Positions 46,537-61,500 of a DNA stretch of 64,000 nt are shown here, piece after piece. Origin of the DNA: Sipunculus nudus (lineage: Eukaryota; Annelida; Sipuncula; Golfingiida; Sipunculidae); NCBI GenBank assembly GCA_026874595.1, contig CM049306.1, positions 23,917,019 through 23,981,018 on the forward strand, in the 5' to 3' direction. Position numbers and translations under genes: made by a program. The notes beneath the pieces were generated by a model. It saw only the letters and a program-made list of their open reading frames with translations, was not told the DNA's origin and made no database searches. The stretch's first letter is position 1. Each line of letters begins with the position of its first letter.

Positions 46537-49500
46537 ATATTTGAAATTCAAATTTATTTATACAATCAACAAATTTAGACAGTTAAAAATTACACTGTTC
46601 TAGCATCCAGTAACAGGCAGACATTTTAGTAGGCTATTATTAAACTTTGAAAATATCTCAGAAGTATACCATGTGATGTTATTGTTTAAAAATTTTTAGT
46701 GAACCTGTGAGCTTATGCGATGGTGCGGCGTCGTCCATCGTGCGTCGTCTGTACCTTAACCATAGCTATCCCAAAAAGGGCAGGAGCTAGCATCACCAAA
46801 TTTTTTGCAAATAATCAGTCATCCAAAAAACTATATCGGATTCTGTTTATTTTTTTTTCTAACTGCATTTTCTTAGATTTTATAGGGTAAAAGCTGAAAA
46901 AGCTTTAAAAATTTCCTTCTCCGAAACTGTCCAGCCAAATTGTCCAATATTTCACAGAAATGATCCCTGGAACAACCTTTCTCAAGTTTTATCAAATGGT
47001 TCCAGTTCGGAGATCTTTGGCCTAGTTACAGGAGGTTGAACTTTGTTAACTGTGCAAAAAAGCATATGTAAATTTAAATCTTAGAAATGGCTGGAGCTAT
47101 CATCAACAAATTTTATACCTATGTTGGGCACATAGGTCATATCTGAAATTGAGGTATTGGTGGTGCCACCTGCATCAGCCTTTTTTGTACGGGGTCATTA
47201 GTGTTTGTATCACACTGAGGGCTACAAAAAACTTCTCTGAAACCATATGGCCAAAATGTTTAATATTGCACAGAAATGATCCTAGGGTAGTGCTTTCTGA
47301 AGTTTGTTCAAATGGTATATTTTCAGTGACTTTTGGCTAAGTTATGGGAAGCTGAATTTAGTCATATGCCATAACAGCCCATTTTAGCTCAGTGGCTACA
47401 AAGATCTTCTTCTCAAAACCACTGGGCCAAATTCTTAAATCTCACACATTAATTATCCTCAGATGTTGATAATTCAAGTTTGTTCAAATGGTTTTAGTTC
47501 AGTGCTTTTTGGCTGAGTTATGGGAAGCTGAACTAAGCCAGTTTGCTTTATCTTCTTATATGAGTTTTAAACCTGCGAAATGTTTTTCAACTGATGCCAC
47601 TGAAGCCAGTTTGTTTAATATTTTACAAGACTAATCCCTACAATAATTGTATCTGCCAAAACCAAGTTTTGTGGATACTATGCTTTTGACCAGGTTCCGC
47701 CGCCGCGTTCGTTTCCGGAGAACTCCTCTGAGACTACTGGACGGATTGTTCCGAAACTTACACAAATTATCGGGTCACATGTGAACTGGTGCCTAAGCAA
47801 GTGACCTTGACCTCTGACCTTTTCTCTCTGCCCAGCGTCCGTTTGTGCGTCTGTTTCCACACATAAACCCACATATCTCGGGAACCGTTTGACCGATCAG
47901 GAAAAAAATTTTACACAAATGTAGCCCTGGGATAGCTTTTTAACATACACAAAAAAAGGTGGCGCCACCTGCAACCATGTTTGCACATTGTCCATCTGTT
48001 TGTCTGCCCTGGGTTAAAATCACTCATATCTCTGCAGTGGTTTGACTAATTCACCTAAAATTTGGCGTGCGTATATTTCTTAGATATCTTTCTTGATTTT
48101 ATGACAGGTGGCGCCACCTACATTCACGTTAACGCTGCAGACATCAAAGCTCATATCTCGGGAATCATTTGACCAATCGGGAAAAAAATTTTACAAAAAT
48201 GTAGCCCTTGGATAGCTTTATAACATACACAAAAATGGTGGCGCCACCTGCAGCCATTTTTGCACAGCGTCCATCTGTTTGTCTGCTGTGGGATAAAATC
48301 ACTCATATCTCTGCAGTGGTTTGACTTTTCCGCATGCAATTTTGCATGTGTATACATCTTGGATAGTTTCTCGTTCAAATAACAGGTTGCGCCACCTACA
48401 ATCATGTTTATGTGGCAGAGATCCATTCTAATAAGTAACACATGTAACTATTTCCCCTTGCCACTCAATCCATGCCTCACTTCTCCTGTCCTTCTCTGAT
48501 TTTGGCAGACATGTAGTCGCTTGTCGACTACCCGTATTCTAGTTCTTATAATAATTGTCATTAATGGTTCCACATGAATGATTTTTGGCTGAATTATGAA
48601 GATTGAATTGAGTCATTTTACCATATATGTTAGCTGTGTGATGCTGTTACATCTAGCCTGGCACCAGTTTATCAGCATCTTTTACATCATGCCACTAGAC
48701 ATTTAGATTTCAGGTTATATTTGGTTAATATTGACAAGGAAATTTTTTTAAAAGCTTTTAAAAGATTTAGATTTATGATTTAAGTTTTTCATCATACCAG
48801 GCAATGTTACAATCATGGATATTCAGCTCTCTGTGGCTATATAAAGACAACTGTACGTGGATAATAAATTATTGGTATCCCTACTCAACTTAATTCAAGA
48901 ATTTGCCATCAATGATATATATCTGTATTTTAATTTTGCATTCAGTATGCATCCGTAATAATTTTACATATATTCCTGATTTCTTTTTTATAAAAAGTCA
49001 GATGAAAAGCATTTGGTATTGGGAAAATAAATTTCAAAGTGATTTCAAGTAGGGACCACTTTTGTGTACAGATGGCAGCACTTGGTTTACCATTGGCAGA
49101 TTGACAGTGCCTTGATGTTGGCCATTAGCCAAGATGATGTTAGCTCTATAAATAGTTTTGCCACAGTGCCAGGATTGGAAGAAGTGCAGCCAGGTATAGA
49201 TCAAGAGTTCACTCAGTGCACTAGCTGGATTCTATTTATAGCTTTGGCAGACTGCTCACTGCATCATATTTGGCACCAAAGTTCAGCCTGAATCTATTTA
49301 TAGCTTTGGCAGACTGCCAACTGGGTCAGATTATGCAACAGGTAAAGAGTTCACTCAGTGCAGCCAGGTAGAGGTCAAAAGTTCACTCAGTCTAGCCAGG
49401 TGCAGGTCTAGAGTTCACTCAGTGCAGTAGCTTGAGGCAGCAATTTGTCACAGGTCACTCGGGGGCAACTGCCTTACTCACCTAAGCCTTGTCAGCCCAG

Positions 49501-52500
49501 TGCATCAAAGCTGCAGACATCCAAGCTCATATCTCAGGAACTGTTTGACCAGTTGGGCCAAAAGTTTGCGTGTGTGTAGATTTCACCCATAGCTCTTTTA
49601 TCATACGCAAAACTGGTGGTGCCACCTGCAACCATTTTTGCAAAGTGTCCATCTGTTCATCTGCCTTGGGATAAAATCACTCATATCTCAGCAGTGGTTT
49701 GACTTATCCACCTGATATTTTGCAGGTTTATACATCGTTGACAGCCTTCTTGATTTTATGACAGGTGGCGCCACCTACATTCAAATTTACGCTGCAGACA
49801 TCCAAGCTCATATCTCAGGAACCATTTGACCATTTGGGCAAAAATTTTGCATGTTTATAGATCTCACATAGCTCTTTATCATACGCAAAACTGGTGGTGC
49901 CATTTTCGCACAGTCTGTGTGTTTGTTTGCCGTGGGATAAAATCACTTATATCTCAGCAGTGGTTTGACATATCTGCCTAAAATTTTGCATGTTTATACA
50001 TCTTGGATAGTTTTCTGGATTTTGTGGCAGGTGGCGCCACCTACATTTATGTATATGCTGCAGACATTCAGGCTTATATCTCAGGACTGGTTTGACATAT
50101 CCCCCTGAAAGTTTGCATGTGTATAGATCTCACATATCTGTTAATCATACACAGAATTGGTGGCGCCACCTGCCACCATTTTTGCACAGCATCAGTCTTT
50201 TCATCTTCCTTGGGATAAAAACACTCATATCTCTGCATTGGTTGGACTTATCCACCTGAAATTTTGCATGTTTATACATCTAGGACAGCTTTCTTGATTG
50301 TATGACAGGTGGCGCCACCTACATTCATGTTTTAGCTGCAGACATCCAAGGTCATATCTCAGGAACTATTTGACCAGTTGGGCCAAAATTTTGCATGTGT
50401 ATAGATCTCCGATAGCTCTTTATCATAGGCAAAACTGGTGGCGCCACCTGCCACCATTTTTGCACAGCATCAGTCTGTTCATCTTCCTTGGGATAAAAAC
50501 ACTCATATCTCTGCATTGGTTGGACTTATCCACCTGACATTTTGCATGTTTATACATCTAGGACAGCTTTCTTGATTGTATGACAGGTGGCGCCACCTAC
50601 ATTCATATCTACGCTGCAGACATCCAAGCTCATATCTCAGGAACCATTTGACTGATTTGGCAAAAATTTTGCATGTTTATAGATCTCACATAGTTCTTTA
50701 TCATATGCAAAACTGATGGTACCACCTGCAATTATTTTTGCAAAGTGTCCATCTGTCTGTTTGTTTTCCTTGGCATAAAATCACTCATATCTCGGCAGTG
50801 GTTTGACATATCTGCCTAAAATTTTGCAGGTTTATACATCTAGGATAGCTTTCTGGATTTTGTGGCAGGTGGCGCCACCTACATTTTTGTATACGCTGCA
50901 GACATTCAGGCTCATATCTCAGGACTGGTTTGACATTTCCCCCTGAAATTTTGCATGTGTATAGATCTCACATAGCCCTTAATCATACACAAAATTGGTG
51001 GCGCCACCTGGTGTAATCTCATTGCACAGGTTCGCATTAGGCCTGTAGGCCTTGTTTTTTTTTTATTTTTTTTTTTATGTAACCAAAATTTAAAATCTTG
51101 TTTTCAGCCAGACAGCAACAATAAAAAGAAAAGCAAAGTTTGGATTAGAAATATTGTCATGTCATTTATTGTTGACCCACTAAAATCTGGCTTACTGAAA
51201 CTTATTGCTCAAAATGGCATACCTTTTAAAAGTAAAAATTTAAATAATATTAGAATATATGAAAAATATCAAAATATTTGTAAAAATAAGTATACTGTCT
51301 GAAAGAATACTATGCCAGCGGATTGAATTTAATTGAAGGGAGATTTGCCAGGGATGCTGCATTAAATACAGGGCATGGCTTCTCGATTATTCCCGGACAA
51401 AATAACATGTTACTTGTATCTTTTGGTTATCATCATGCTCAAGCTATAAATAGCCACAAACAGGCTACATAACCAGATAACAATCTAATTATATATCCAT
51501 TTAAATATATACTATTATGTATGTAAATATGTTGTTGCATTGTTGTTTCAGTGAAACAGTTTCACATCTCTACTGTTTGAATGTAGGTATAAAATGTAAA
51601 AACATTTTTTGGTAGAAAGGTAAAAGTAAGAACTCATGATGACAATTCTTTACTTCACCAGAGGGAGTCCATTGGTGTTGAGGATCTTGATTCTTCTATG
51701 CCTGAAGTCCAGCTGACCTGGCATCGTGCCAAGAAACTCGGAGGGTCTCATGAGGTAAGAATTTGAATTTGTATTTAATTTGTCTGTAGAGTATCGTCTT
51801 ATTGGCAAGATGGTGTGGTGTCCAAGTTAAGGCCAGATCCAGTGGCTTCAAGTGGTGTTAGGAAAAAGGCTGGTGGTGTATTTGCTGGTTTGAGACTGTT
51901 GCATGTCATCAACATAGGACCTGGAATTTTCTTTATTACAGAAGAACAGATGAAATATGCAGAACTACCACTTACAAACAGAAATGTTATTTTTGTATGG
52001 AAAAACATGGAGATGTCGATTATTATGTCTGATATTTTCCAAAATCACGTTGTCGATGTTTCCATGTAGTACATGAGTTTGTTAAAGGTGGATATACTTT
52101 GAATCATTCCCAGCCTGTTCTTTAGTCTATTAACATCCTTGACTGTATCAGGCAGAGGAAGAACCACCAGAATCTAGAGCATAATCTGCTTAACTATTTA
52201 TCAGGTGCCAGTGTTTAAACATCTAACAGGCTAACATTTAACAATGAAAATTAGTGAATGATGAGCGGAATTCCCCTCTTGTTACTTAAAGTAGAAATGA
52301 ATGCTTGTGTCAGAAAGTGAATGCAGTTGTTCTTAAGTCTACATATGCATCAACTGTTTGAATATCCTAAATAAAAGTACACTGACACAGGTGAGATGCA
52401 CAGCATTCAAGCCTCTTATGTCATAGGTAACATAAAACTACCTCAGCTCAAATGGCTTTCCGAAATACTCGGCTAAAATGACTGGCCTTTGTCCTTCATC

Positions 52501-55500
52501 CATCCTTCTTTCCAAAAACAGGGATTACTGGTGTTCAGTATATTAGTTACACTGATGCTGCTGGCTTTTGGCTGCACAGATGAAGACTTTGACCACAATT
52601 ATCTGCCTATCCACTTGAATCATAGGTCACTTGTCCCTTAAAACAATAAAAACTAATATTCATTCTTTTATTCAAAATGGATATATTTTTACATCAAATA
52701 CTTTATTTAAACATCTGTCCATTGTTTGGTATAATTGATTGTAAAAAAAAAATAGGGTAGTTTTTAAAACAAACTTCCAGGCCCTGTTGACAACCATAGG
52801 CTTAAAAAGGTCCAGTGAATTTTAAGCCTCATTTAAGTAAAAGATCTTGATACTTGATAATCACACAGGAAGATTTCCAAAGATGACCCTGCCACAGTAA
52901 ATGTTTATTAAACTTTTTTCTACCTGTTTTCTTTTTTAAATCATTTGGAGAATATATGAATGTTTCTGCCATCTGAACATTACATGATATTCATTATGTT
53001 TTAACGGGAAATATTGAATTTAAAAAAAAAAATCTGAAAAAAAAATTAAAGTAAGTACTTATTTGTAACAAAACTTGTTAAGTTTATCTTTTTAAAGTTT
53101 TTAAGATGTTAATGCTGATATCAGTATTATCTGATCTCATTATTAATGATAATGGTAGTGAGGAAAACAGTTGAAATGAAAGTAATTTTGCAGTTGACCA
53201 CTAGGTGACAGCACATGTAGGATACTTGTTTCCTGTGGTCCAAATAATAGAAAACAATGATAACAGTATTAAATGAAATAAATGTAGAATAATTTTGTGA
53301 CTACAGTCTAATTTACAAAGTTGTTTGGTTATTGTAAACTTTCTTTCTGTATTTTAGAAATATTAAGTGTGTTGTTTTACATAATAATTAATATATTTGC
53401 ACACTGAACCATCAAGAATCAGAACTTCTGTTGCTTATGTCATACATATGGAGCTGTACATTCAACAACAAAGTATGTTAACCTGTCTTGTCATGCAGTT
53501 TGTATCCTATCACCTGACATCACCTTTGCTGATGTTTCCAAGAAGAAAATCAGTGACTGCAGCACTGTATGAATGTGATGACTGCAGGGTTGGCTGGTAA
53601 ATACTGATATTTATTGGTATATTTTATCAAGGCAAATACCTTTCCTGGCAAAGACATGGATAATAAGTGAAATTTTTCTGTATACTTCCCCTTGTCTTAT
53701 AACAGATGTCTAGTTTAAGTAAAAGAATGGTGTTCTTTTTACATGTTCTTAATGTATGTATCCATAACTATAGTCTATTCCACTACCACACATTTATCGC
53801 TATCATTTTTGACAAGACAGACTTGTGAGGAATATCACTTTGAAGATAGTGAAACTGCCACAAACTGGTTATGTAATATTTTGCTCTACTAAAGATTTTC
53901 TGTTATTTGTATTGCAGAATGAAACAATGGATTGTGCAGTATCCAATTCTTTAGTATTAATTAAAAAAATAAAGTTTTTTTTTAGCTCAAGAATTTAATC
54001 TTGTTTATCTTGCTCTTTCCCCTATTAATATACATATTTCATTTTTCTGCATCTAAGGTAATATTTGGGAGCTGTCTCCTTAAAATTTCACTGATCAGTT
54101 CTTGCACCTGTGTTCTAGAATTTGCTGGTGTGTAGCTTTTCATTAAGGATAGTCAAATATAAATGTCCTGACTGACATTCATCAGATTATCTTTCTCAGC
54201 TAAGTTGAAAAACTTGCATATAGTGCCATTATAATTTATATGTAGCATGTTTGAAATGGTGTCTGTAAACCTGTATCATTCAACTTTTATTGTCCTTTAC
54301 AAGTGTTGGGAGCTGCTTTCTTTGATCATAATCAGTCATCGACAGCATATTAGCAACTGATAATTGATTTTAACTTTTAACACTTTTAAGAAGTGTTGAG
54401 ATTAGTTTTAATTTCATGATCAATCATCACCATCAGTGAACATTGCTTGGCCTCTAGGACTAGGAGTATGAAATTTCTGTTCAAAAACAGACCTGTACAT
54501 TTATATCCTCTCAGTTGATATACAGGCCTACTTATTGGCTAGTATATGTAATAAAGTTTTATATAGTCTAAATGTGTATTTAAACTTGGGTTTGAACCTG
54601 TTAGTAAATACAGCTTGTTCTAATGTTTGTTTGCATCAATTTTATAAAAGAGTATCCTTCATTATAAAGCCTAACCTTTGTGAAAAACACCTAATTGATT
54701 ATGGCAATCAGGATAATTTATCTGATTGTCTGCATCAGCCACCTGTTCATCAATTAAAATTGATGTTTGTCCCAAAACTACCTTTTACAGACATTATCAA
54801 ATTGTGCTAGCTTTTTAGCCCTAAGCCCTTAGGCTGATGGGCTATTGTCATCACCCAAGCTGTCCGTCCGTCCGGCGTCCGTTAACTTTTACCTTGTGAG
54901 CGGGATATCTTGAGAAGGATTCACCGTCAAAATTTTATTTCCTCGGTAAAGATGTATATCGACAAAATCTCGGTCAAGTTCCAAGATGGGTGACCTTGAC
55001 CTATTTTTCTACATTTTAGAGCTGATTATAGAAAAACCCTTATATGCTTATTACTCAGGAAACATTTGGTGGATTTTCACAAAACTTAGTATGGTTATTG
55101 GGACTGATGGTCTGTACCTGCTTCACAAGTTTGGTGGCGCCACCTACAATTTCTGATTTTTAATGAATTTTTATCAGATTTTTCAACTTGGCGCTTGTGA
55201 GCGGGATATCTCTAAAAGGATTCACCATGGGAATTTTATTTTTTCGGTGAAGATGTATATTGACAAAATCTTGGTCAAGTTCGAAGATGGGTGACCTTGA
55301 CCTATTTTTCTACATTTTACAGCTGATTATAGAAAAAACATTGAGAAGCTTATTTCTCAGGAACCATTGGGTGGATTTTCACAATGCTTACTATGACCAT
55401 AGGGACTGATGGTCTGTAACTGCTGCACAAGTTTGGGGGCGCCACCTACAATTTCTGATTTTTAATGAATTATTCTTGGATTTTTCAACTTTGGCCTTGT

Positions 55501-58500
55501 GAGCAGGATATCTCTTAAAGGATTCACAGTAGGAATTTTATTTCTTTGGTGAAGATGTATATCGACAAAATCTCGGTCAAGTTCGAAGATGGGTGACCTT
55601 GACCTACTTTTCAAGGTCCCAGAGATTATAATAGAATAAAACTTAGAAGCTTATTTTTCAGGAAGCATTTGGTGGAATGTTATGAATCATGGTACATACC
55701 TCTCCATTTTAAATTTATAACTGAGACATGTACAGATATACATCCATGTGAGAACAGATATTTAGTACTTGTTACTGTTACCACCTCTAAACACTGTTCT
55801 TTTGGCTGAGGGCTTTTGTCAGCTTCTGCTGATATTCTAGTTTTGGGTTGCCAAATTCTGATTTGTGTACCTGCATACCCAGCAGGGCATCCAGGCAGAA
55901 AGAGATGAGATGGAAGATTAGATATTGGGAGTTGTCACAACTGCTATTATTGTTATTTCACCCTGCACAAGGATATATTTATTCTTAGAGCCATGTGATA
56001 GATGAAAGGAACCAAGCAATATGTTTAATTTAGATCAGCTATCATTTCTAAAGCAAAAAGGCCTAAACTGTTTGTAAACTACCATAGGCAGTTGAATATG
56101 GCCTTTGTTTTAAAACATCTTGTAATGTTGTTTTTGCTTAATGTTTTATTTTATGTATGGATTATTGTTACAAGAGATTGCTTAGTTTTGAAATGAAATA
56201 TTTTTAAAGAATTGCTTTTAGGCTTGAAAACTTGTCAGTTTGGTTACATTTACAGTTAATCTTTTCATAGATATCACTAATTTGATGATTTCATGAGACC
56301 TTTCAAAGTTTATGTAAATTCTGTATACATGTTATATACTATGGCAAATGCATTTTAGTAAACTACTGCAGTGCATTGATTCACTTAATTGCTGATTATG
56401 GAACAAAAAAAATAGAGGTGATATGCAGTATTTTGTAAAATTGTAGACAACTTTGACAAAAATGATATTTCATTATATTTAATAAGCAGAATTTATAAGC
56501 TTATATGTAAAAATCTCCATGAATCCTTGTTGAGTCTGACAAATGGCTCAGTTTAAATAAACATGAAACATTTTATTTATTTTCTGTCCGCACAAGTCAG
56601 GTCATAGATTGTACTCATTAGCTTAATGAGCCACAAACAGGGTTACCTTGACTTGTTCCTGCATATACCACAGGTAGTTAATTGGCCTAATTAGTAACAT
56701 GAGCACTTGTATCACCTGAGCAGGCATTGACAAGTTGTCAGGCTACTGTATATAAAAGTAGTAAGTGCTCTCAAGCAGCAATACAAGTGGACTAGGAGCA
56801 GTTAAGTTATTATCCATCAGTCAAATGTCAGAATTTTGAATGCATCAGAAACAGCATATCTCATTATTCATTACTGTTGCCCACACCACAGTTGGCAATA
56901 AATTTGTATTTTTCTCACAGTTTCTTGTATCAAGCTTCTTATGAAAAGATTTTAGAGGTAACAGAATTCTTGATATTGCTGAGCATTAAGACTGAAGGGT
57001 GTTTTCATCCTTTAGAAAAGTTTAGATATGGTACAGCAAGACTTTGAAGACCACTTAAATGAGATTGTTAATGTTTACACAAGTGCTGTTTTAGATAACC
57101 AGGTAAGTCTGTTTACGCTGTGTTTACTCCTTAATTTGCATACCTATGTAAAATTGTATAATTTGTACATGATCATTTGAAAAACTTTATAAATTTTTAA
57201 AATAATCTTTATTTCTTTTCTCTCTTAACATGAAAATTAAGATATCTAGTAAAATGAAAAAAATGTTGTTAGGTGTAACCATCAGCTCTGCCTTCATAAA
57301 AGTTACTTATAAGTACATGTATCTCAATCTTTGACTTGATAAAACCTGTTTTTTCTTCAAAGAAGAAAGTACCTTCTAATGAATACATGAAATATTAATT
57401 TGAAATGAAGTAATTTTTGTTCAACTGAATAATATTTGTTTTAGAATTAAAATAAAAACGTAGTCTGTGATAAGCTGTTAAATATATCTTGAGTTACTGA
57501 AGGCATATTGGAATTTCCCACCTCAGTGTTTGTATGTTCGTTACCATAATAATGTCAACACTATCCATTGAATAAATAAATTTCTTTAAATCCACTGTAA
57601 TTAATCCACTTAACAGAGTACTTTAGAAAAACCAGTAATACGTAAACAGCTTAGAATTGGATGAATTAGTCAGCAGTGAGACCATTTCTCCTGGCATGCA
57701 CAACTTGTTTACTAATCACATGTATGAATGGTAGGGGCCACGGTCTGTGTTATTGAGCTGAACCAGCTAGGTAATAGGTTCATAATCTTTGCTCACTCAG
57801 GTGTAAGTAATACAGGTGAGCGCTATGTAAGAGACCACATTGAGGTATACACAATTCTATGGTACCAGGATTTTGTGGATTGTCTTTATGCCACGCAGAC
57901 TAATTCTTTTGAGTCAGTTAGATTGAAGTTTTGCTGCCCAAATGAATAGTACAGTAGTGTACTGCATGACTGTACAACTGCTCTGCTTGTATAACTTGCT
58001 GTGTGTGCCACTAGTTTGATGTGTGTATTGTCAGGAAAGAAGCGTCAATATTCAGCATATCAATACCTTTCAAGTAGAGGGGAGACCAGCAGAGCCGGGA
58101 CCCAACCAGGCTATGTGCAGTATATGCAGATCTGTGCACCACAGTGTTTAAATATATGTGTATCATACAGACATTGTTATAACTAACTAAACGTAACACA
58201 GTGCAACAAAATCTCCCAAGTTTCTGCCTCAGGGGCAGCTGTGTTATACAGGACATTTCCTGCGCTAATACTCAGAAGCCAACCCTTGGATTGAAGCATT
58301 TTTGTGGCACAAGGATACTCATTGTACCCTTGTTGTATACTGTTATGGTGCTATGTCGGTGAGGCAAACAGTTGAGGTCAGCCGGTCGGACAATAGGGTG
58401 TCACAGCTAATAACAACCCCATGGAATAGGTATTACTGCAGCACGCCCTGCCTGGTGATTATACCATGCTTGTTATATTATCACTTGTATGTCAGCTGTT

Positions 58501-61500
58501 AACGAAACAGCCATGGCAAAACAGGATATGGTGATCGCTGTGTATCCATACATTCATAAGGTCTAGTTTTACGGAGGTATTTATGATCTTGAGAAACATG
58601 TCAGACCCTCAGCTTGTCTGTCGGCCGGTCGTGTAGATGTGCACTGCCTCGCTGGGCATTCATGGGGAACTCTGCGGTAAGACATCCTATAATTAACCTC
58701 TGGTCATAACTGACATTCATGTAATCATAGACAGATTGTAATGTATTCTGATCGATAACATGTATATACACTGATTGTAGGTTCAGTAAGTTTTTGTTCA
58801 GTATGACTCGTAACTTGTCCTATCTGCATAAAACATTACCTGACATGAACCAATGGCCTCTTACACAAGAAAGGTGAACTTGTTCTCACAGTGTTAGCCT
58901 CATTTGCATAACATAATATTTGCTACTATTTACCTAGTATCTACTTAGTGCTAAAGAGTCTGTTTGATCTTCTGATTATGTTTACTTTGGCAGTTCAGTG
59001 TTTGTATGTAAGTAAACATGATTCCTAGTACAGCTACATGTCCAGAGCTTCACTAATGTAAGTGGTGTATGGTGATTACCTGGGAAGTTATGTGTGTTGA
59101 AGTGTTCCCTCAACACATACCTAATATTTATTTCAAATATGTAATAAAAACAGTGATTAGGCTATATTTTCATAATAAGCAGTGCTGCAAATAAACCAAA
59201 ACAATTTAATTAGTATTATTATTGACTGGCAGTAATATTGAATACATTAGTTAACTGTTTAGATATTGTTTAATAAAGGATTCTGAATTTAATTTTACAA
59301 TTCTGTAAACTTGTAGAAGTTACCTAATGTTATCAGGCATATAGTTCTGGTATGATAATTCAGGGATTTCATTTTACATTTTCATAGCAAAGGTAGAATA
59401 CACTATATTGATGTTAATGTAATGCTTCTTTACATTCAGTGAATGTATGGAATTTTCCTTTCCTTGAAAAAACATTCAGTTCTCTTCTGGGGCCACAGTG
59501 AAAGGGCTTCAGTGTCATTTGATATACCTACATTTGCCACAGTGAATCTGATTGTCATTGCATGTTTGTTAAAATTATTGTCCACACATGCGTCTCTCAT
59601 GTGTGCTAGGTTTAATGTCATTGTGCAAGGCCAAAAGAAACCTTCATACAACACTGAAATAAATAAATGAAATTGGTGCATTAATTGGCTACACAGAAGT
59701 GTGATTGTTTCCAACAAGCTAACCGTGTGTCCATGTATCTGGCATTGTCTGAAGCAAAAACTTGTTTATCAAGGAAGCTGCCTGCAAATCTGATTCTAAT
59801 ATCATATAACCAGCAGTATTATCAGGGCTTAAATTCAACACTCACCTGGTTGCCCAGGACTAATAAAGTATTGCTAAATGTTATTTATAAAAGCATACCA
59901 TAATATAATCTCCAATAGGCTTATTTGTATAATTAAGTTCCTTAAACAGTTTAATGATTTTTAAGCCTGTATGCTTTCATATTTAATATATTCTTTATAT
60001 TTACTGGTGAATTACTTTACATAATATTGGTTATGCAGCCATTTTGTTGATGTTGGCAGGATGTGCAAAGGGTTTTATGTATCTTTGTATATCATCAGAT
60101 ATATATAGTCTCACCTTTAGCAATATTTGTTTTCAATTACAATGTTATAGTGACAAATGCATAAGGGATAAACCAGTAGAAAACTTTTTAAAGTCAGAAA
60201 ATTATACATAAACAAAACATATAGAAGCCACTGTGGTTATATTTGTGTGAGATATCAGTAATCCAGTTGATAGTAATCATGTCTGTTGGTGAAAGTGACC
60301 GCAACAAAAGGAACATCCTGGTGCCAAACAGTGTCAGCCACATGATAAGAATGGATACATTGTTTCTTCCTGACTCCCTGTTTTTGGCTGTCTGATGTGT
60401 GACTTGGGAACCAAACACTAATATAATTCAAAACTGCTATGCTTTCACTTGTCTTTTTGTTTAAGTTACACGTACTGTTACAATAAGCATGATATAAAAA
60501 ACCCAAGTGACAGATGACCATTATTAGGTCTGTTACCATAAGTTTACTTAGGGTAAGTCATATTGATGACTTAAGTTCAGAGGCATCTTAAGTTTAAAGG
60601 TATCAATAAGACAAAGTGTTTCAATTGTATTTACGTATGCTATACGGCTTAAGTCTGGTATAATGTCAATCCAACAAATCAATGGTTGTATGTTTGAATG
60701 AGGCATTAACTTATTGTGATGTAATTCATATATAAGCAATGTTGTTTAGTTTCATTCAGATAGAATAATGTCAGTTAAATCATTGGAAACATAAACTTTA
60801 ATGCATTAATTAACATCATTTGAAAAATAGTTTTGAATGATGAACAGCCTGATTTACCATCATGAATTTATCAAGCAACATCATCACTTACAGAGAAACC
60901 CCTCTTTTTTGTGTATCTTTCTATTATGGACACTTGAGAAGTATTATAGACCAAAAATAAAGTTCTAATGGATTTCTGTGATTTGGAGGTTCCAAGAAAC
61001 AGTATAGTGGGAAACACGAATGATCTTTTTGTATGTTGGAGAAAAATTATTTTTATCTACCATGTTTACAATTTTTTTTTCTGTCTTTTTAGTCACTGGT
61101 GGTATCTGATGATTACATAAAGAACCAGAGCAAGCATGTAGGTGGCGCCACAGGACAGTTGGTCAATGAACAGAAAGATGAAGGGACCCGTGCAGCCAGC
61201 TGGGCTGTGAGTTTTGATCGGTTGCTGAAAGATTCAGATGGATTAAACATCTTTACAGTAAGTAACAATATCAAACACCCCTCAAAATTTCTGAATACAA
61301 AATGATCTACACCGGCTTATTTGGCCTATTGCTGATGTGAAAAAAAGCACAAGCATTTTGGATATCTTAACTTTAATTAGGAAGAGTACCAAATCTGATA
61401 GCTTTTAATTGACTAACAGATCAACAGGTTCATACAGATCCATAGAACCATCACAATATATCTTTTCACTTTCAGTTTATCATTGTGAGAGCACAATTAC

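Larger units (their letters stand above)
32372..51661 (+). other. Giant intron of the RGS12-like gene, filled with Helitron-like repeats
   Basis: The intron runs from GTGAGT at 32372 to CACCAG at 51661. About 10 kb of it is recognisable repeat: elements at 32942-36445, 39276-40165, 46690-48542 and 49498-51011, plus a minisatellite near 49200. The stretches 36446-39275 and 40170-46690 are otherwise AT-rich unique-looking DNA, with (AT)n tracts at 38939-38985 and 40379-40402 and one candidate cryptic exon at 44268-44357. Confidence 0.75.

Noticed and set aside
51815-52069. 84-codon open frame just after RGS12-like exon b
   Set aside because: Overlapped by a similar frame on the other strand; no acceptor in a phase that continues the gene, and the normal donor at 51755 is strong.
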